From Primulina eburnea (taxonomy: Eukaryota > Streptophyta > Magnoliopsida > Lamiales > Gesneriaceae): 64,000 bases of DNA. The stretch is from the NCBI RefSeq assembly GCF_022965805.1, contig NC_133101.1, positions 15,099,054 to 15,163,053 of the forward strand. The letters run 5' to 3'. The notes beneath the pieces are model-generated. The model searched no databases and was not told where the DNA came from. It saw nothing but the letters and a program-made list of their open reading frames with translations. Of the stretch, positions 9,646 through 21,844 are shown one piece after another (positions within the stretch are counted from its first letter, which is position 1; every line of letters begins with the position of its first letter). A program made the translations under genes and the position numbers.

Positions 9646-10776
9646 TGCTCGGATTTCTCATTTTTGACTTGCCAATTTCTTGAGTTTTCTCTCATTTTGG
9701 AGAGTTTGGAAGGTTTCTAGGGTTAGTTGTTGGTCGAGCGATAGCCAAGAGCTGCCAGGAGTAGTAGCGTAGCGGCGCCTGAGTTACGAGGCAATCGACA
9801 TCAAAGGGCTGTCGACGGACGAAGGTAAACCCTAAACCTTTGGTAGTACTAGGGAGTACTGGTTTTGCTAGTCGAGCATGGTAGTATTGATTGAGTATGC
9901 TTTTGATGCGTAGGCTTGTTCTAGACCTGATTAGCGGTGTTGCGTAAGGCTAGGCTTGCTGTGATAGAGGTACGAAAGTACTATCCGAGATATCCTGGTT
10001 GAGTATACATTCTTATATGTGTTGCATGATTATGTGGTGCATTGATATATGTCATATGATGCATGCTATTATGTCACGTTTATTACTGCACGTTGCATTT
10101 CATGTTGAGCCGTATCTTCTTCGAGATAGCCTTTACTGTTGAGCTGTATCTCTTTCGAGATAAGCTATATCTTGGGGCCGCTCAGCCCTGTCTTGTGGAC
10201 GCATGGACACCGAGAGTACACAGTGGCCGACGGGTCGGGAGGGCTTCGGTGGTCCGGGACATTTTAGGTCCACGTCTGTCTTGTAGTGGATGCAGTGACC
10301 CAGAGGTGTACCGCGCGGCACTATCCACTTGGCGCCTCTAGACTGAGCATTGTTGAGATCCTTTTGTGACTCCTGTTTCTTGACTACCCCGGTATCATGA
10401 TCATAGCATGTGCATTTCATATAGGTCTGTATACTCATACTTTTGTACTGGGCGTTCTTATCGCTCACGTCCTCGGTTTTGTTTATTCTTGGACACCCCA
10501 TTCCCACGGGGCAGGCCTCAGGTTGGATGGCTCAGGAGGAGCAGGAGGAGGACGTTGAGTAGCTGGTTGGTTTAGTTTTCAGTGTTTTCCATTTGATTCG
10601 ATATGGTTGTACTGGATATTTCATTTTGAGTTAGTCTAGACTTCGATTTCGATTGGGTTGTATAACCATTATTTTTGTTGACTATTTCCGCTGTTATCTC
10701 TGATTATTGTTATTTAGGTTAATTGCATGCTTAGTTCTTGCCTAGTAGGTGATTCTGGAACGGGTCACTACATTTA

Positions 10777-10788
10777 TGGTATCAGAGC
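10777..10788 (+). promoter_or_regulatory. Primer-binding site, tRNA-Met type, element B
   Basis: Exact TGGTATCAGAGC, 4 nt after the LTR end. Confidence 0.9.
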
Positions 10789-10871
10789 ATGCATACGATT
10801 TTGGGATATAGATTTCTGTTTTGGGATTTCCGTTGACCAATTTACTAGTTTCCCCATTCTATGTTGTAGCG

Positions 10872-11903
10872 ATGGCTGACCACTTTGGTGACGGGAGTAG
10901 TCAGGGGAGTGTAGGTCGATGGGGTGATCAGGACGATAGTAGGCGTCATCGTAACCGTGAACATCGTCATCGTCGGGATGGTCCTAGGCGTTTTGATTTG
11001 CATCGTTTCATTCAGATGGGGCCTAAGCCTTTAGTTGGCGGTGAGACTCCCGATGATGCGGAGGATTGGTTAGAGCGCATGGAGAGTTGTTTCCGTGCAT
11101 TCCAGTGCACCGATGAGCAGAAGATGGAGACCCTTAGTTTTCTTCTCGAGGGCCGTGCTCGCAAGTGGTGGCGATCGACTTCTGCGCCGATAGTCCAGTC
11201 CCAGGGTAGAGCGACTTGGGCCGATTTCCGTGCAGCGTTCATGCAGCTGTACTTTCCTCCAGCCCTTCGCCAGGCCAAGACGATTGAGCTCCTGAACCTT
11301 AAGCAGGGGAGTATGTCTGTTGATGAGTATCAGCAGAAATTCTTCGAGTTGTTACCCTTTGCGCCTCATATCAGTGGCAGTTCTGAAGCCAAGTATGATC
11401 ATTTCCTCCAGGGCCTTAACCAGGAGATCTTTGATCGAGTCACTGTCTGTGATAATCCTACTTCTTATGATGGGTTAGTGAACCGGTGTCGTCAAGCAGA
11501 GATCAGTCTCCAGCGTGGTAGGGCTATTCTTTCTTCTAGACCTCCGAGTGTTTTGAGCCCTCGACCTCAGTCTTTCAAGAAATCTGGTTCTTCTTCCTCT
11601 GGATCTGGATCAAGGTCTAGCGGTGTTGTTCGCTTTGGTGAGAAGAAGGATTCTTGTGCGCATTGTGGGAAGAACCATCCATCGGAGCAATGCCGATTAG
11701 CAGCAGGAGCTTGTTTTCAGTGCGGAGAGATGGGTCATCTCAAGAAGAATTGTCCTCAGCTGCGAGGTGGAGCAGGATCTGGTTCTGGATCCCAGACGAC
11801 TATTCAGCAGAGGAGACAGGGTCAGGCAGTGGGTAGTTCGAATCTTCGACCTTGTGCCCAAGGTCAGGTTTTTGCGCTGAACCAGGATCAGCCTGGGATG
11901 TAA
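10872..11903 (+). CDS. Gag protein of element B, 343 aa
   Basis: Capsid/nucleocapsid protein that would package element RNA. I start it at ATG 10872 (MADHFGDGSS) because an acceptor-like TTGTAG ends 2 nt before it; the frame is open from ATG 10821, adding 17 residues. Order: polar Arg/His-rich start, gag domain (DWLERMESCFRAF, ARKWWRSTSAP, WADFRAAFMQLYFP, SVDEYQQKFFELLP), Ser/Gly-rich linker, one CX2CX4HX4C knuckle (CFQCGEMGHLKKNC) preceded by a second Cys/His cluster (CAHCGKNHPSEQC). It ends at QVFALNQDQPGM, which is about where protease would begin in an autonomous relative, so a clean pol deletion is likely. The frame is intact, unlike the host element's. Confidence 0.92.
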   Translation: MADHFGDGSSQGSVGRWGDQDDSRRHRNREHRHRRDGPRRFDLHRFIQMGPKPLVGGETPDDAEDWLERMESCFRAFQCTDEQKMETLSFLLEGRARKWWRSTSAPIVQSQGRATWADFRAAFMQLYFPPALRQAKTIELLNLKQGSMSVDEYQQKFFELLPFAPHISGSSEAKYDHFLQGLNQEIFDRVTVCDNPTSYDGLVNRCRQAEISLQRGRAILSSRPPSVLSPRPQSFKKSGSSSSGSGSRSSGVVRFGEKKDSCAHCGKNHPSEQCRLAAGACFQCGEMGHLKKNCPQLRGGAGSGSGSQTTIQQRRQGQAVGSSNLRPCAQGQVFALNQDQPGM

Positions 11904-11967
11904 TTGTTATACAGTTGTAATGAAGAATATTTGCAGTGTATTACAATGGTGTTTCATTCTCTTGCCT

Positions 11968-12004
11968 AGATTTCGAGGACGAAATCTTTTTAAGGGGGGA
12001 AGAA
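11968..12004 (+). promoter_or_regulatory. Hairpin and polypurine tract, element B
   Basis: A perfect 8-bp stem (AGATTTCG / CGAAATCT) with loop AGGA at 11968-11987, then AAGGGGGGAAGAA up to the 3' LTR, the plus-strand primer. Elements A and C have the same hairpin with two compensatory pair changes. Confidence 0.85.
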
Positions 12005-13455
12005 TGTAGTAGCCCGAATTCCAAATTGGGTAATTAACGGAGTAATGGTGATTAAGAAGGTTTAAGGTGTAATTTTGACCGAGTCATGATCGGACGGACC
12101 GAAGAGGGTTCGGAAGCACCGAAGAGTTCGGACGATCCGAAGTGTAGTTCGGTGAATCCGATCATAGGTGTCAAGTGTTGATCGACACGTCATTTTTCCA
12201 TGCATGTTCGGACGGTCCGAAGTGTATAATCGGAGGATCCGATCATGAGCTGTCAAGAGCCAATGGACACGTAGCGTTCGGACGTTCCGAAGTGTTGTTC
12301 GGAGGATCCGAACATGGCCTATAAATAGTGCTCGGATTTCTCATTTTTGACTTGCCAATTTCTTGAGTTTTCTCTCATTTTGGAGAGTTTGGAAGGTTTC
12401 TAGGGTTAGTTGTTGGTCGAGCGATAGCCAAGAGCTGCCAGGAGTAGTAGCGTAGCGGCGCCTGAGTTACGAGGCAATCGACATCAAAGGGCTGTCGACG
12501 GACGAAGGTAAACCCTAAACCTTTGGTAGTACTAGGGAGTACTGGTTTTGCTAGTCGAGCATGGTAGTATTGATTGAGTATGCTTTTGATGCGTAGGCTT
12601 GTTCTAGACCTGATTAGCGGTGTTGCGTAAGGCTAGGCTTGCTGTGATAGAGGTACGAAAGTACTATCCGAGATATCCTGGTTGAGTATACATTCTTATA
12701 TGTGTTGCATGATTATGTGGTGCATTGATATATGTCATATGATGCATGCTATTATGTCACGTTTATTACTGCACGTTGCATTTCATGTTGAGCCGTATCT
12801 TCTTCGAGATAGCCTTTACTGTTGAGCTGTATCTCTTTCGAGATAAGCTATATCTTGGGGCCGCTCAGCCCTGTCTTGTGGACGCATGGACACCGAGAGT
12901 ACACAGTGGCCGACGGGTCGGGAGGGCTTCGGTGGTCCGGGACATTTTAGGTCCACGTCTGTCTTGTAGTGGATGCAGTGACCCAGAGGTGTACCGCGCG
13001 GCACTATCCACTTGGCGCCTCTAGACTGAGCATTGTTGAGATCCTTTTGTGACTCCTGTTTCTTGACTACCCCGGTATCATGATCATAGCATGTGCATTT
13101 CATATAGGTCTGTATACTCATACTTTTGTACTGGGCGTTCTTATCGCTCACGTCCTCGGTTTTGTTTATTCTTGGACACCCCATTCCCACGGGGCAGGCC
13201 TCAGGTTGGATGGCTCAGGAGGAGCAGGAGGAGGACGTTGAGTAGCTGGTTGGTTTAGTTTTCAGTGTTTTCCATTTGATTCGATATGGTTGTACTGGAT
13301 ATTTCATTTTGAGTTAGTCTAGACTTCGATTTCGATTGGGTTGTATAACCATTATTTTTGTTGACTATTTCCGCTGTTATCTCTGATTATTGTTATTTAG
13401 GTTAATTGCATGCTTAGTTCTTGCCTAGTAGGTGATTCTGGAACGGGTCACTACA
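12005..13455 (+). repeat. Element B 3' LTR
   Basis: 1451 bp, appears identical to 9322-10772; followed by TSD GATTG. Confidence 0.95.
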
Positions 13456-13460
13456 GATTG

Positions 13461-16400
13461 AACAGCCGTATTCAATCTGCCCTTGCCGTTATCGAGCCCA
13501 ACAGTTTTGATGAATTGATGGGAGCCGCCATCAGGGCTGAGAATGACATTAAGAGGCGTGAAGGTGAGAACAAACTCAAACGTCCTCAGTCAAGCCAATA
13601 CCAACAGGGCCAACAATTCAAGAGGCCTAGGTTTCCAAGCAACCAATTCACCAGTGATATAACCAAAAGAACCACTTCTTCTCCATCAAGCAAAGATGGA
13701 GTCAAATGCCAAAATTGTGGATTCACTCACACTGGTGAATGCCGTAAAAATTCGGGATCTTGTTTCCGTTGTGGAAAGATGGGCCATCGCATTGCTCAAT
13801 GCCCTTTTCCAGATCCGAGGAATGGTCCAGTAGGCGGAGCAACTCCAAATAAGCCTAAGGAGAACAAGCCCAATGCGCGAGTCTATGCTATCATTCAAGA
13901 AGAGGTTGACAACTCAAATGATATCGTAGCCGATACCATTCTAATCAATAATATACATGCTTATGTGTTATTTGATTGTGGTGATACGCATTCATTCGTG
14001 TCTAAGAGATTTGCCAAGAAGTTAGGAGCTAAGCCTGATAACTTAGAAGAACCATATAGAGTAGCAACTCCTGCAAATCGAATTCTAGAAACTCGCACTC
14101 TATATCAGAATATTAGTGTTCTCATAGAAGATCAGAATTTCAAGGCAAACCTAATCCAACTAAACATGGTAGAATTCGACGTAATTCTTGGAATGGATTG
14201 GTTAGCCAAGAATCATGCTATAGTGGACTGTCATTGAAAGACGGTAACCATCCAAGCTCCATATCAAGATAAACTTTTATTCATGGCAAGACAAAAGAAC
14301 GAAAGACTCTTTTTTCTGCTTCTCAAACTTGGAAAGCCATGAAAAGAGGAGAAGAAGTTTACCTGGCTATGTTAAGCGAGGTAAAGAAAGAAACCACACG
14401 TACGCTAGAAGAGATTCCGGTAGTACAAGAATTTCCGGATGTCTTTCCTGAAGAACTCCCTGGCGAACTTCACGATCGCGAAGTGGAATTTGAGATTAAC
14501 TTAGTGCCCAATGCTAAACCAATCTCAAAAGCACCTTATCAAATGGCTCCAGCAGAATTGAAAGAACTCAAAGATCAACTTCAAGAGTTGTTGGATAAGA
14601 AGCAGATACGACCAAGCGCATCTCCGTGGGGAGCTCCTGTCCTATTTGTTAAAAAGAAGGACGGAAGCATGAGATTGTGTATCGACTACAGATAACTGAA
14701 TAAGATCAAAATCAAGAATAAATACCCACTTCCAAGGATAGATGACTTGTTTGACCAACTCAAGGGAGCTACGGTCTTTTCCAAGCTCGAATTAATGTCA
14801 GGCTACCACCAATTCAAGGTCAAGACAGACGATATTCCGAAGACAGCCTTCAGAACAAGATATGGACACTATGAGTTCATGGTGATGCCGTTCGGATTAA
14901 TAAACGCACCGGCAGTATTCATGGAACTCATGAACCGAGTGTTCAAGCCATTTCTAGACAAGTTTGTTGTGGTATTCATCGACGATATTTTAGTATATTC
15001 GTCAAGTGAAGAAGACAACAAAGAACATCTTCGTCTTACCCTCCAGACGCTAAGAGAAAAGGAACTTTATGCCAAATTCAAGAAATGCGAATTATGGCTA
15101 GAGAGCGTCACATTCTTGGGACACATAATATCAGCAGCATGAGTCTCTGTGGACCCAAAGAAAGTAGAGGCAATCTCAGATTGGCCCAGACTAAAGAATG
15201 CGACCGAAATTCGAAGTTTCTTGGGACTCGCAGGCTATTACCGAAAATTTGTTGAATGATTTTCTTTAATAGCCATACCTCTCACCAAGCTCACACAAAA
15301 GAACTCTAAGTTTCAATGGAGTGAAAAATGTGAGCAAAGCTTCGAGACTTTGAAGAAAAAACTTACCTCCACGCCAGTGTTGGTATTACCGATGGAAGAC
15401 AAAGACTTCACCATCTACAGTGATGCATCTAAAGGAGGTTTAGGATGTGTACTCATGCAAGAGTGAAGGGTGATTGCATACGCGTCAAGACAGTTGAAGC
15501 CGTATAAACAGAATTACCCAATGCATGACCTTGAATTAGCTGCAATAGTGTTCGCATTAAAGATTTGGAGACACTACTTATATGGTGCTAAGTGTGAGAT
15601 TTTCACTGATCACCAAAGCCTCAAGTAATTGTTCACTTAGAAAGAGTTAAACATGAGGCAGAGACGATGGATTGAACTCTTGAAGGACTACGACTTGGCA
15701 ATAAGCTACCACCCAGGCAAAGCAAACAAGGTAGCCGATGCTTTGAGTCGGAAGGATATGAACAAAGAAATCCTAGCGTCACTTTCAGTACAACCATGCC
15801 TTCGAGAGGCCATCAAAATGAGTCAAGATAGAGATTCCGCTTTAGTGAAGCTGAAATAGCAAGTTAAAGAAGAGAAAGCACCAGAATTCGAGACGGATAA
15901 CAAAGGAATCTTGTGGATGAAAGGACGATTGTGCGTACCAGACATTGATGACCTTCGACAATAAGTAATGTCTGAAGCACATAAGTCAAAATTTTCAGTA
16001 CATCTTGGCAGTACCAAGATGTACAGAGATTTGAAGAAAAATTTCTGGTGGAATGGAATGAAGAAAGACGTGGCAATGTTTGTTTCTAAGTGTCACGTGT
16101 GCCAGCAAGTCAAGGCAGAGCACCAAAGACCTGGTGGACTTCTTCAACCATTAGAAATCCCGGAATGGAAATGAGAACATATTTCCATGGATTTTGTAGT
16201 TGGTTTACCAAAGTCGAGACAAGGTCATGATGGAATATGAGTAATCGTAGATAGGCTCACAAAATCTGCGCATTTCTTACCTGTCCGCATGAATTATAAT
16301 TTGGACAAGCTAGCCACCTTGTACATGACTGAGATCGTGCGATTACATGGAGTACCAGCTAGCATACTATCAGACAGAGATCCTAGGTTTACATCTCGAT

Positions 16401-17248
16401 TTTGGAAGAGCTTTCAACAAGCTATGGGGACAAAGGTTACTCTGAGTACGGCCTATCATCCTCAGACCGATGGCCAAATAGAGAAAACAATTTAAACTCT
16501 TGAGGATATGCTGAGAGCTTGTGCTCTAGACTTCAGGGGTAATTAGAGCGAACATCTGCCCTTAATCGAGTTCTCATACAATAATAGTTACCACAGTAGT
16601 ATTGGAATGGCACCATACGAAGCTCTGTATGGACGAAAATGTCAATCACCACTGTATTGGGAGGAAGTAGGGGAAAAAGCCATCGTTGGACCCGAACTAA
16701 TCCAAGAAACAGTGGATAAAGTTGCTGTGATCAAGGAGAGATTAAAAACTGCACAAGATCGACAGAAAAGCTGGGCTGACCTGAAAAGAAGGCCCGTGGA
16801 ATTTGAAGTTGGAGAGAAGGCATATGTGAAAGTGTCACCCATGAAGGATGTAATCCGATTCAATAAGGCTGGGAAACTGAATCCCAGATACGTCGGACCA
16901 TTTGAAATTCTTGAGAAAGTGGGAACACTTGCTTATAGATTAGCACTGCCACCCGACATGTCAAGAATTCACAATGTATTTCATGTATCGCAGCTGAGGA
17001 GATATATTTCTGATCCAAGTCATATTCTAGAAGCTGGAACACTTCTGGTTGAGAGCAACCTAAATGAAGAGCTGAAGTATGAAGAAAATCCGACTCGAAT
17101 TGTGTATTTCAAAGACCAAGTACTGAGGCGACGAACTAATCCATATGTCAAAGTACAATGGTCCAACCACACCGAAAGAGAAGCCACTTGGGAGTTGGAA
17201 GAAAAAATGCGAGCACAATATCCTTACCTCTTTGAGAATCATGTTTAG
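13461..17248 (+). pseudogene. Element A gag 3' part and pol, degenerate
   Basis: Continues gag from codon 221. Visible in order: gag C-terminus; zinc knuckle (CFRCGKMGHRIAQC); protease with DCGDTHSF in place of the usual DSGATHSF; a stop at 14235-14237 and a frameshift before 14339; RT ([18 protein letters not shown], then TAA at 14693; FIDDILVYS kept); RNase H (IYSDASKGGLGC); integrase zinc finger and DDE core (DRDPRFTSRFW, YHPQTDGQ); chromodomain-like end (VKVQWSNHTEREATWELEE). From 14339 to 17248 one frame holds, but about a dozen in-frame stops interrupt it, many explained by single C-to-T or G-to-A changes in Trp, Gln or Arg codons. Element C shows the intact layout. Not functional. Confidence 0.92.
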
Positions 17249-17250
17249 CC

Positions 17251-17288
17251 AAGTTTCGAGGACGAAACTTCTTATAAGGATGGAGGGA
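17251..17288 (+). promoter_or_regulatory. Hairpin and polypurine tract, element A
   Basis: A perfect 8-bp stem (AAGTTTCG / CGAAACTT) with loop AGGA at 17251-17270, then AAGGATGGAGGGA ending at the 3' LTR. Confidence 0.8.
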
Positions 17289-18429
17289 TGTGAGAACCTG
17301 AAATTCCAGTAGTAGCAGCAGCTGGCCAATTTCAGTAGAAGCTAACAATTCCAGCAGCAACTCATATTTCAGAAGATAATATTTTCCAGCATACAGAATC
17401 CAGCAGACAAAATCCAGCAGCAGAAGAGCGAATTCCAGCAGACAGTTACTGATTCAACTATTGAGTTGTAACTGAAATATTTAACATGGAATAAAGGCTG
17501 TTAATGGCAGATTATGGCCATTTATTTGGGAGGCTAACAGTCATATTTTGGCCTATAAATAGTAACATCAACCTCTGAATTGGTGTTACACAAATCTTGA
17601 GTTATCACTTGAAATATTTGAGATAAGGGAGTGCTGATTTTCGAGCAGCAGAAACCAGTAGTAAGAACAAGCAGATTTCAGACTTCAACCGAAACACTTG
17701 TAGCAAGTTACAGTAAGTGGGCTTATGTATAGTATCTTGAAATCCAGTTTATGTATGATCGATTTCTGATATCTGAATTTTGAAGCACTGAAACTTAGTG
17801 AACTAATAGTAGGAATATATATTCTGAAAATTATTGATTACTGATTACTGGCCTCACCTCTTAGAGGAGAGAACATATAGGGGACTGATATCAGTTTAGC
17901 CATGAAATTCACGAACGTGCTCAGTGCTTACTTGTTAAACTTCTGGTTCCTGTTTACTGAATATTGATTCTGATTTCCTTATACTGAATACTGATTTCTG
18001 TTATGAAAATGAGAATTTCTGTATATTATTCGTATTATTGTTTCTGTATGAAAATGATTTCGAAAATGGAAGTTATTCCCGCCCCCGCTTACTGAGTGAC
18101 AATCATATCACTCATCCACCAAACCCATCTCAGATAAGAACGAGGAAGAGTCGTTAGAAGAAGATGAGCAACATCATTTTTGGGGCTGGTGATGAAGATC
18201 GTCATCTTAGTTCTGTTTTATATTTTATTTTCCGCTGCATCTGTTCAGACATTGTATTTTCTTGTTTTACATTTCCGCTGTAAAACATTTATCATTGAGC
18301 TTGTATCAAACAACAATTTTATGAATAAAAGACTGATTTCTGAATTTTGTACTTCTGAGGCTTGTTGTTTTCGAATGTAAATTTGAGAGCAACGCCGGTG
18401 TCAACCAACCCTCGTCCCGGGGCATGACA
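17289..18429 (+). repeat. Element A 3' LTR
   Basis: TGTGAGAACC...GCATGACA, 1141 bp, followed by GGTCTT. It matches the 5' LTR with many differences. TATA box at 17553-17562. Confidence 0.92.
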
Positions 18430-18565
18430 GGTCTTCCTTTAAATGAATCAAGATTTATTAATTAAGGTTAAATCTACTTTGTCCACCCACTAATCCCTCA
18501 TTTTAAATTGAATGATCTTACGACAACTATTACACGATCTAAATGATCGTAATTATAAAAAACAA

Positions 18566-20540
18566 CTAGTATTTAACCCGTGCGATGCACGGGATGATAT
18601 TATTAAAAATTAGTGAAAAATAATAGATATTTAAATCGAAAAAAATATTATAATTATAAAAAATAAAACTATTTTTTCGTTAATTTTAAAAAAATTTATT
18701 AAATACAACGCATGTCGATTAATTTTTTTTACTAATAATCACTATCAATATCAAAAGTTTAGATTGTGATAGCCTAAGGCAATGACATGATGCTTATCAT
18801 ATTTAGTGTATTGATGTCGGCCACCAATCTTAATACATATTTAATTCTTTAATTTTCGAGAAGCAGTATATTTTTATTTTTTTTAAAATGTGATAAAAAA
18901 TATTTTTAAATCACATTCAATAAAATTAATGAGAAATAAGTTTTTTAAAATTCAGTAATTTCGTCTAAATCTACATTCACAAGGAATTTTGTGACATGAC
19001 ACGTGTTCGACACATTTGAATTATAATAATAATTGTTTCATCAATATATTTATCCAAATGGGTTGTGATTTTATTTACAAAATATCTTCATAATATACAC
19101 AACAACATATTATTTCGAAAGAAAAATGAAAAACGTAATCATAAATAAATTATGTATAAATCAGAAAAGTTATTTTATTAATATTTACTATGTGTATTCC
19201 AAAACAATGTCGATAAATTTTATAATGTATCTTCTAATAAGATGTTTACTTTCTTTAAATTGGTTTAATCATTTTCATTACGGAACATTTTATACTATCA
19301 TATATACATGAACTTTATAATATAGAAGAAAATTATCACATTAGAAATACGTAATAATTAAAATTTTGTACAGATATAAAAATAATATTTTTTACTTCTC
19401 GATCATGAAAGACATACTTCAAACTTAATATATGTTGTTCTCGTTGTTTCCATATGTAAGTAGTTCATAACAACGAACAAATATAAATTTAAACGAATAT
19501 TACATCTTGGAATGATTCAACTCATATATGGTGCTAAAAAGAGGAGTCATTTTATAATTAAATTTTGGAGTAGATAAATTTAGTAAGATAAATATAATAA
19601 ACTTGATTTCTAATAGAATATGTAATATTACATTATTTATAATTTAAAATTCAAATAAGATATCTCAAAAGACAAAAATTATACATTGGATGCTTTTGAC
19701 AGAATTATACCATACATTAACTCTTTCAAATTATGAAATCTCGAATGGCATGCATTGGGTGTCAAACATTTCTGATTATTGAGGTTAATATACATGTTTA
19801 TTGAGAGTAGTTTAATGTTCATTTGAAAATCTCTTGAATCTATCTCTTTTAATTTTCTTATGCTCTCTTATTTGAATTTTAAAAAGACAATTAAAGATAA
19901 AAAAAATACGTATGGTTTTGGAAGAAAAACTCAATGTATTAATTCTTTCAAATTAAGATAATTTCGAAATAATATGTATCTGAGATAAAAAAGTTATGAT
20001 TATTAAATGGTAAATTAATGTCCATTGAAAACCTTGATGTAATGATAACTCTTAACACTCAACCAATTTTTTTTTTGAAAAATTTAATAAACTAATTAAA
20101 TATCGTATTTTTTAGTAAGTAATTTGGGCAGAAAATTATTTAAATAGCAAAATTTATTTTTGAATGATTTACTTCATTAGTAATACTGATTATTGCAATT
20201 TGTATTTTAAATTTATTTATACAATGTTTAATTAAACTGATTGATATAATCAATGTAAAAATTTAATATATTTTACATTTTCAATAGAGTTTAGTTTTAA
20301 TTTGAGTAAAAAAAATAAAAATATATAATACATAAATTACATTTGAATTAATATAAATTTAATTAAATTCAAATTTGAATTAAATGAATTGATAAAATCA
20401 ATGTAAACAATAATTGAAGTGATCATTTATTGCAGTACACACATATCAATATCCATTATAAATATTTCCTTTTTTAATAATGACATTTTGGCGGGAAATT
20501 ACTATTTTTGGCAAAAACTCTACTTTTATATATATATAGA
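18566..20540 (-). mobile_element. Non-autonomous Helitron
   Basis: On the minus strand the segment begins TCTATATATATATAAAAG (after an A) and ends with a hairpin CCCGTGC-ATC-GCACGGG (plus 18577-18593), then 7 nt, then CTAG followed by T. These are Helitron hallmarks: 5' TC, 3' hairpin close to a CTRR end, insertion between A and T with no TSD. The 1975-bp interior is AT-rich with no Rep/helicase coding capacity. Confidence 0.72.
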
Positions 20541-21844
20541 TTAAAACATTAAAACATTAAATTACTATTTTGTCATGTAAATTAAAACACCGATTTAAGT
20601 TAAAACTGTTATATATGAAACAAATTAACAAATCTAAAATATTTTTAAAACTAAACGACTATATATTTGATCAGCTATAAATTTTGTAAAATAGCTTAAA
20701 TTATACTAAAAAATAATTTAATTAATTATATATCTAGTTATATAATATACCATTAAATAATTATAAACGAACTGATTTTTTTTTAAAAAAAAATGATTGT
20801 AAAAATAATAAATATGGGGCCATATCGATTCAGTTAGTGATACAAATAAATTCTTGGGACCAATTACCTATGAGATCCATATTAAGAAATGGCTAAGTAG
20901 GCTCATTCAAATATATAGAAAATTTTACCGAAATAAGAATCTAAGTTGGTTTATTTCCAATTTAGTTAAATTGGAAATGAGCATAATTCAAAAGTTAATT
21001 TTTTTTTATTTTAATTTAATTTGTACATTATATATATATATTTATATATATATATATAATTATTTTAAAAATAAAAAATATAGATAATGACAAAAAAAAT
21101 TAAAATTTATTAAGATATGTTAGTTTTAGATAATATATATTACTAAAATATTTTTTTAATCACTTTTTTATGAAATAAAAATAGAATGTTTTTGTAATTT
21201 GAAAAGGGGGTATATTTGTTTTTATCAAAATACATAACAAGATATCAAAATTAATCACTCTAAGTCCTTCAACTTTAATAATATAATAATAATGTATATA
21301 GTATAGATATTTGCATGTAATCACTCTTCCCGTCTTCTCTCGTGTATCGAAATCTTAGTAAAATTATAATATATATCTCTCTCGTTGTCATCCTTACTCT
21401 TTCGTTTTATATCTAGATAGATCCATCGATCTTTGTATAATCATCGTTTCTCATTTGCATATGTATTCTCGTATTGATATCTATTCATAGTTTATAGAAC
21501 AATGGTGGTGAGTTTGTGGGGAAGCAAAATGAGGCATTTTGTGGTAATAATGTCCCAACCCACCCATTCAACCCCACAGGACATATGCGATGTCCTTTGA
21601 AGTACTCACTACATGTGGGATCTCTTTTTATATAATTGAATATTATATGTATCCAAATACTATTTGATGCAATTTGCAAATTATTGGATGATATTATATT
21701 TTATATATATATATATAATATAATTTTATCGTTGATCGATCAATTCTGTGTGGTCGGATTTATTTATTTAGATTTTTGTGGGCAAGGTCACATGCCACTT
21801 AAATTCTAAAGGTCCGCTTTTATAAATCTTTAAAACGAAAGAGC
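20541..21844. other. AT-rich intergenic DNA
   Basis: No gene recognised. Short AT microsatellites occur near 21031-21058 and 21701-21720. Open frames here are short and low-complexity. Confidence 0.5.

Larger units (their letters stand above)
9322..10772 (+). repeat. Element B 5' LTR
   Basis: TGTAGTAGCCCG...GGGTCACTACA, 1451 bp. U3 has eight 15-bp dyads (9406-9629) just before a TATA box at 9636-9645. A donor-like AAG/GTAAAC at 9822-9830 follows about 180 bp after the TATA box. Confidence 0.95.
9322..13455 (+). mobile_element. Element B: gag-only non-autonomous LTR retrotransposon (TR-GAG type)
   Basis: 4134 bp with 1451-bp LTRs at 9322-10772 and 12005-13455 and perfect TSD GATTG (9317-9321 and 13456-13460). 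The LTRs have the same length and look identical by eye (constant 2683-bp offset for every open frame within them), so the insertion is recent. The 1232-bp interior has a PBS, one gag ORF, a hairpin and a polypurine tract. There is no protease, RT, RNase H or integrase, so any mobility must depend on enzymes from an autonomous relative. It matches the class described as terminal-repeat retrotransposons with GAG domain. Inserted in the gag of element A. Confidence 0.95.
5808..18429 (+). mobile_element. Element A: decayed Ty3/gypsy chromovirus (Tekay/Del-like)
   Basis: A complete but degenerate LTR retrotransposon. TSD GGTCTT is seen at 5802-5807 and 18430-18435. The 5' LTR is 5808-6995 and the 3' LTR 17289-18429; they differ by many substitutions and indels (1188 against 1141 bp), so the insertion is old. 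The order is LTR, primer-binding site, leader ORF, gag, protease, RT, RNase H, integrase with a C-terminal chromodomain-like segment, polypurine tract, LTR. Gag is split by element B (9322-13455). Without B the element is about 8.5 kb. The lineage call rests on the pol text ([18 protein letters not shown], chromodomain-like end) and is by family knowledge, not by search. Confidence 0.93.

Noticed and set aside
10063..10507. Two open frames (92 and 124 codons) in the LTR of element B, repeated in the 3' LTR
   Set aside because: They lie within the LTR without domains; their conservation is explained by recent LTR duplication.
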